22,972 nucleotides of DNA from JBGZFC01 sp964346495 (GTDB lineage Bacteria; Bacteroidota; Bacteroidia; Bacteroidales; Dysgonomonadaceae). Of the stretch, positions 21,953-22,972 are shown in pieces. Within the stretch, counting starts at the first letter, position 1, and each line of letters starts with the position of its first letter. Position numbers and translations under genes: made by a program. The notes beneath the pieces were generated by a model. That model saw only the letters and a list, made by a program, of their open reading frames with translations, was not told the origin of the DNA and did not search any database. The stretch spans positions 1 to 22,972 of the forward strand of contig CAYFUW010000029.1 of assembly GCA_964346495.1 (NCBI GenBank), in the 5' to 3' direction.

Positions 21953-22972
21953 TTACATCAACAGTCTATATGGTAATTTGTGCCGTACTTTCTGTATTGG
22001 TTTTAGTCGGTATTTCTATGATGAGCAAGGTGAAGACTGCTGTTATGGGAAATGCCATAAGTGCGGTAAGTGTATTTGTAGGAGTAATTGTAACACTACT
22101 TTATAATGAGATAATTTCGGTTGGAAGTATATATATCTATGTGCTTATCGGAATTATTATCGGTAGTATATTTGCAGCCAGAGTGAAAATGATTGAAATG
22201 CCGCAGCTTGTTGCTTTACTTAATGGAGTGGGCGGATTGACATCGGCATTGGTTGGTGTTCTAACTCTACTTGGAATAGGATTGAATCCGAATACAGCAC
22301 CTACAAAACAATCAGATATTATTTTTTCAGATGTAACAGCTGTATTGGCAATAGTTATCGGTATGATTACGCTTGTAGGAAGTTTGGTGGCTGCCGGAAA
22401 ACTGCACAAACTTTTGCCACAAAAACCTGTAATTTGGAAAAATCATGCTGCAATTCTCAATTTTAGCCTTATTCTTTTAGCTGTTAGCATACTTTACGCT
22501 GCTTTTGTTGGGAAAATTATAAGTCACCCAATCGATATTGCTATAATATTGATTATAAGTATTGTAATAAGCTCTCTTTTCGGATATGCTTTTGCTATTC
22601 GTGTAGGTGGAGCCGATATGCCTATTACAATATCGTTGCTAAACTCGTTGAGTGGAGTTGCCGGAGCAATTGCAGGTATGGCGATTGGCGATATTCTTTT
22701 GGTTTCTGTTGGCGGTATTGTTGGAGCATCAGGATTGTTCCTTACACAGATTATGTGTCGTTCTATGAATAGAAGTTTGATGGATATTCTTACCGGAAAA
22801 ACTTCTGCGGCAGGTAAAAAACCGACTGCAAAAGCACAATCTACTGCTGCTGCACCCAAAAAAGAGGAAAAAGCAGAAACTAAACAGACTTCATCTGAAA
22901 CTGTTTTACAGAACGCTAAATCTGTAATTATCGTTCCGGGTTATGGTATGGCGTTGGCACAGGCACAACACT
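21949..22972 (+). CDS. pntB: NAD(P) transhydrogenase subunit beta, 3' end cut by window
   Basis: The frame opens at GTG 21949 and stays open to the last base, giving 341 codons of a protein usually about 460 long. The first 285 or so residues form the membrane domain, with about nine hydrophobic segments and family motifs PQLVALLNGVGGLTSALVG and LLNSLSGVAGAIAGMAIG. A Lys/Ala-rich linker of about 30 residues (KKPTAKAQSTAAAPKKEEKAE) leads to the NADP(H)-binding domain III, which begins with SVIIVPGYGMALAQAQ and is then cut. Together with PntAA and PntAB it makes the complete transhydrogenase. The GTG start is supported by the Shine-Dalgarno at 21937-21942 and the four-base overlap with pntAB. 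Confidence 0.95.
   Translation, partial: MITSTVYMVICAVLSVLVLVGISMMSKVKTAVMGNAISAVSVFVGVIVTLLYNEIISVGSIYIYVLIGIIIGSIFAARVKMIEMPQLVALLNGVGGLTSALVGVLTLLGIGLNPNTAPTKQSDIIFSDVTAVLAIVIGMITLVGSLVAAGKLHKLLPQKPVIWKNHAAILNFSLILLAVSILYAAFVGKIISHPIDIAIILIISIVISSLFGYAFAIRVGGADMPITISLLNSLSGVAGAIAGMAIGDILLVSVGGIVGASGLFLTQIMCRSMNRSLMDILTGKTSAAGKKPTAKAQSTAAAPKKEEKAETKQTSSETVLQNAKSVIIVPGYGMALAQAQH

Noticed and set aside
22137..22859. Minus-strand frames over the pntB region
   Set aside because: The plus strand is open from GTG 21949 to the edge and encodes unmistakable PntB sequence; the minus frames are shadows.

Overview
This window is chromosomal DNA from a member of the Bacteroidota, most likely order Bacteroidales. 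It is AT-rich, and many genes are preceded by the Bacteroidota-type promoter (TTTG, then 18-20 nt, then TAnnTTTG). Start regions are AT-rich and mostly lack Shine-Dalgarno sequences. The gene content also fits: BtuB/BtuG vitamin B12 uptake, a fimbrillin-type lipoprotein, an anaerobic sulfatase maturase with a serine-type sulfatase, and a split proton-translocating transhydrogenase. I see no rRNA, tRNA, CRISPR array, transposase or prophage.

Layout. (1) 284-4006, plus strand: a probable operon of a TPR protein, a neutral zinc metallopeptidase, a DUF2461 protein and an anaerobic sulfatase-maturating enzyme (anSME). (2) 4011-5867: a promoter, a leader of about 400 nt crowded with palindromes, and an exported sulfatase with a serine-type active site, which is the kind of substrate anSME matures. 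(3) 6001-6474: a monocistronic 103-residue coiled-coil protein with its own promoter and terminator. (4) 6561-10117: a cobalamin riboswitch, a BtuB-like TonB-dependent receptor and a BtuG-like beta-propeller surface lipoprotein, closed by a strong terminator. (5) 10163-12198, minus strand: an RlpA-like protein and a fimbrillin-like lipoprotein with a C-terminal DUF6359-type domain. (6) 12328-15233: ffh, folD and a DUF4375 (DMP19-like) gene, with a terminator. (7) 15354-18047, minus strand: an operon of a LysM-like/Amidase_3 cell-wall amidase, a CPBP membrane protease and a DUF3109 cysteine-rich protein. (8) 18108-18970: an unrecognised secreted protein flanked by two copies of a structured 35-bp repeat. 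(9) 19136-20173, minus strand: class II fructose-bisphosphate aldolase. (10) 20288 to the end: pntAA-pntAB-pntB, with pntB cut by the window edge.

The genes are mostly recognisable; the unexplained signal is in the spacers. Two homologous elements of about 130-150 bp (15354-15507 and 18997-19128) lie at the 3' ends of unrelated minus-strand genes. Each has the same order: tandem heptamers of pattern AAGANNN, then tandem heptamers of pattern GATTTNN, then an AT linker, then a TAGAGACG palindrome followed by a T-run. They look like dispersed repeats that also serve as transcription terminators. A third copy of only the palindrome sits inside the pnt operon. Two further palindrome families (a GGATTnCAAATCC core, and the 35-bp TTCGC...GCGAG stem-loop) occupy the same neighbourhoods.
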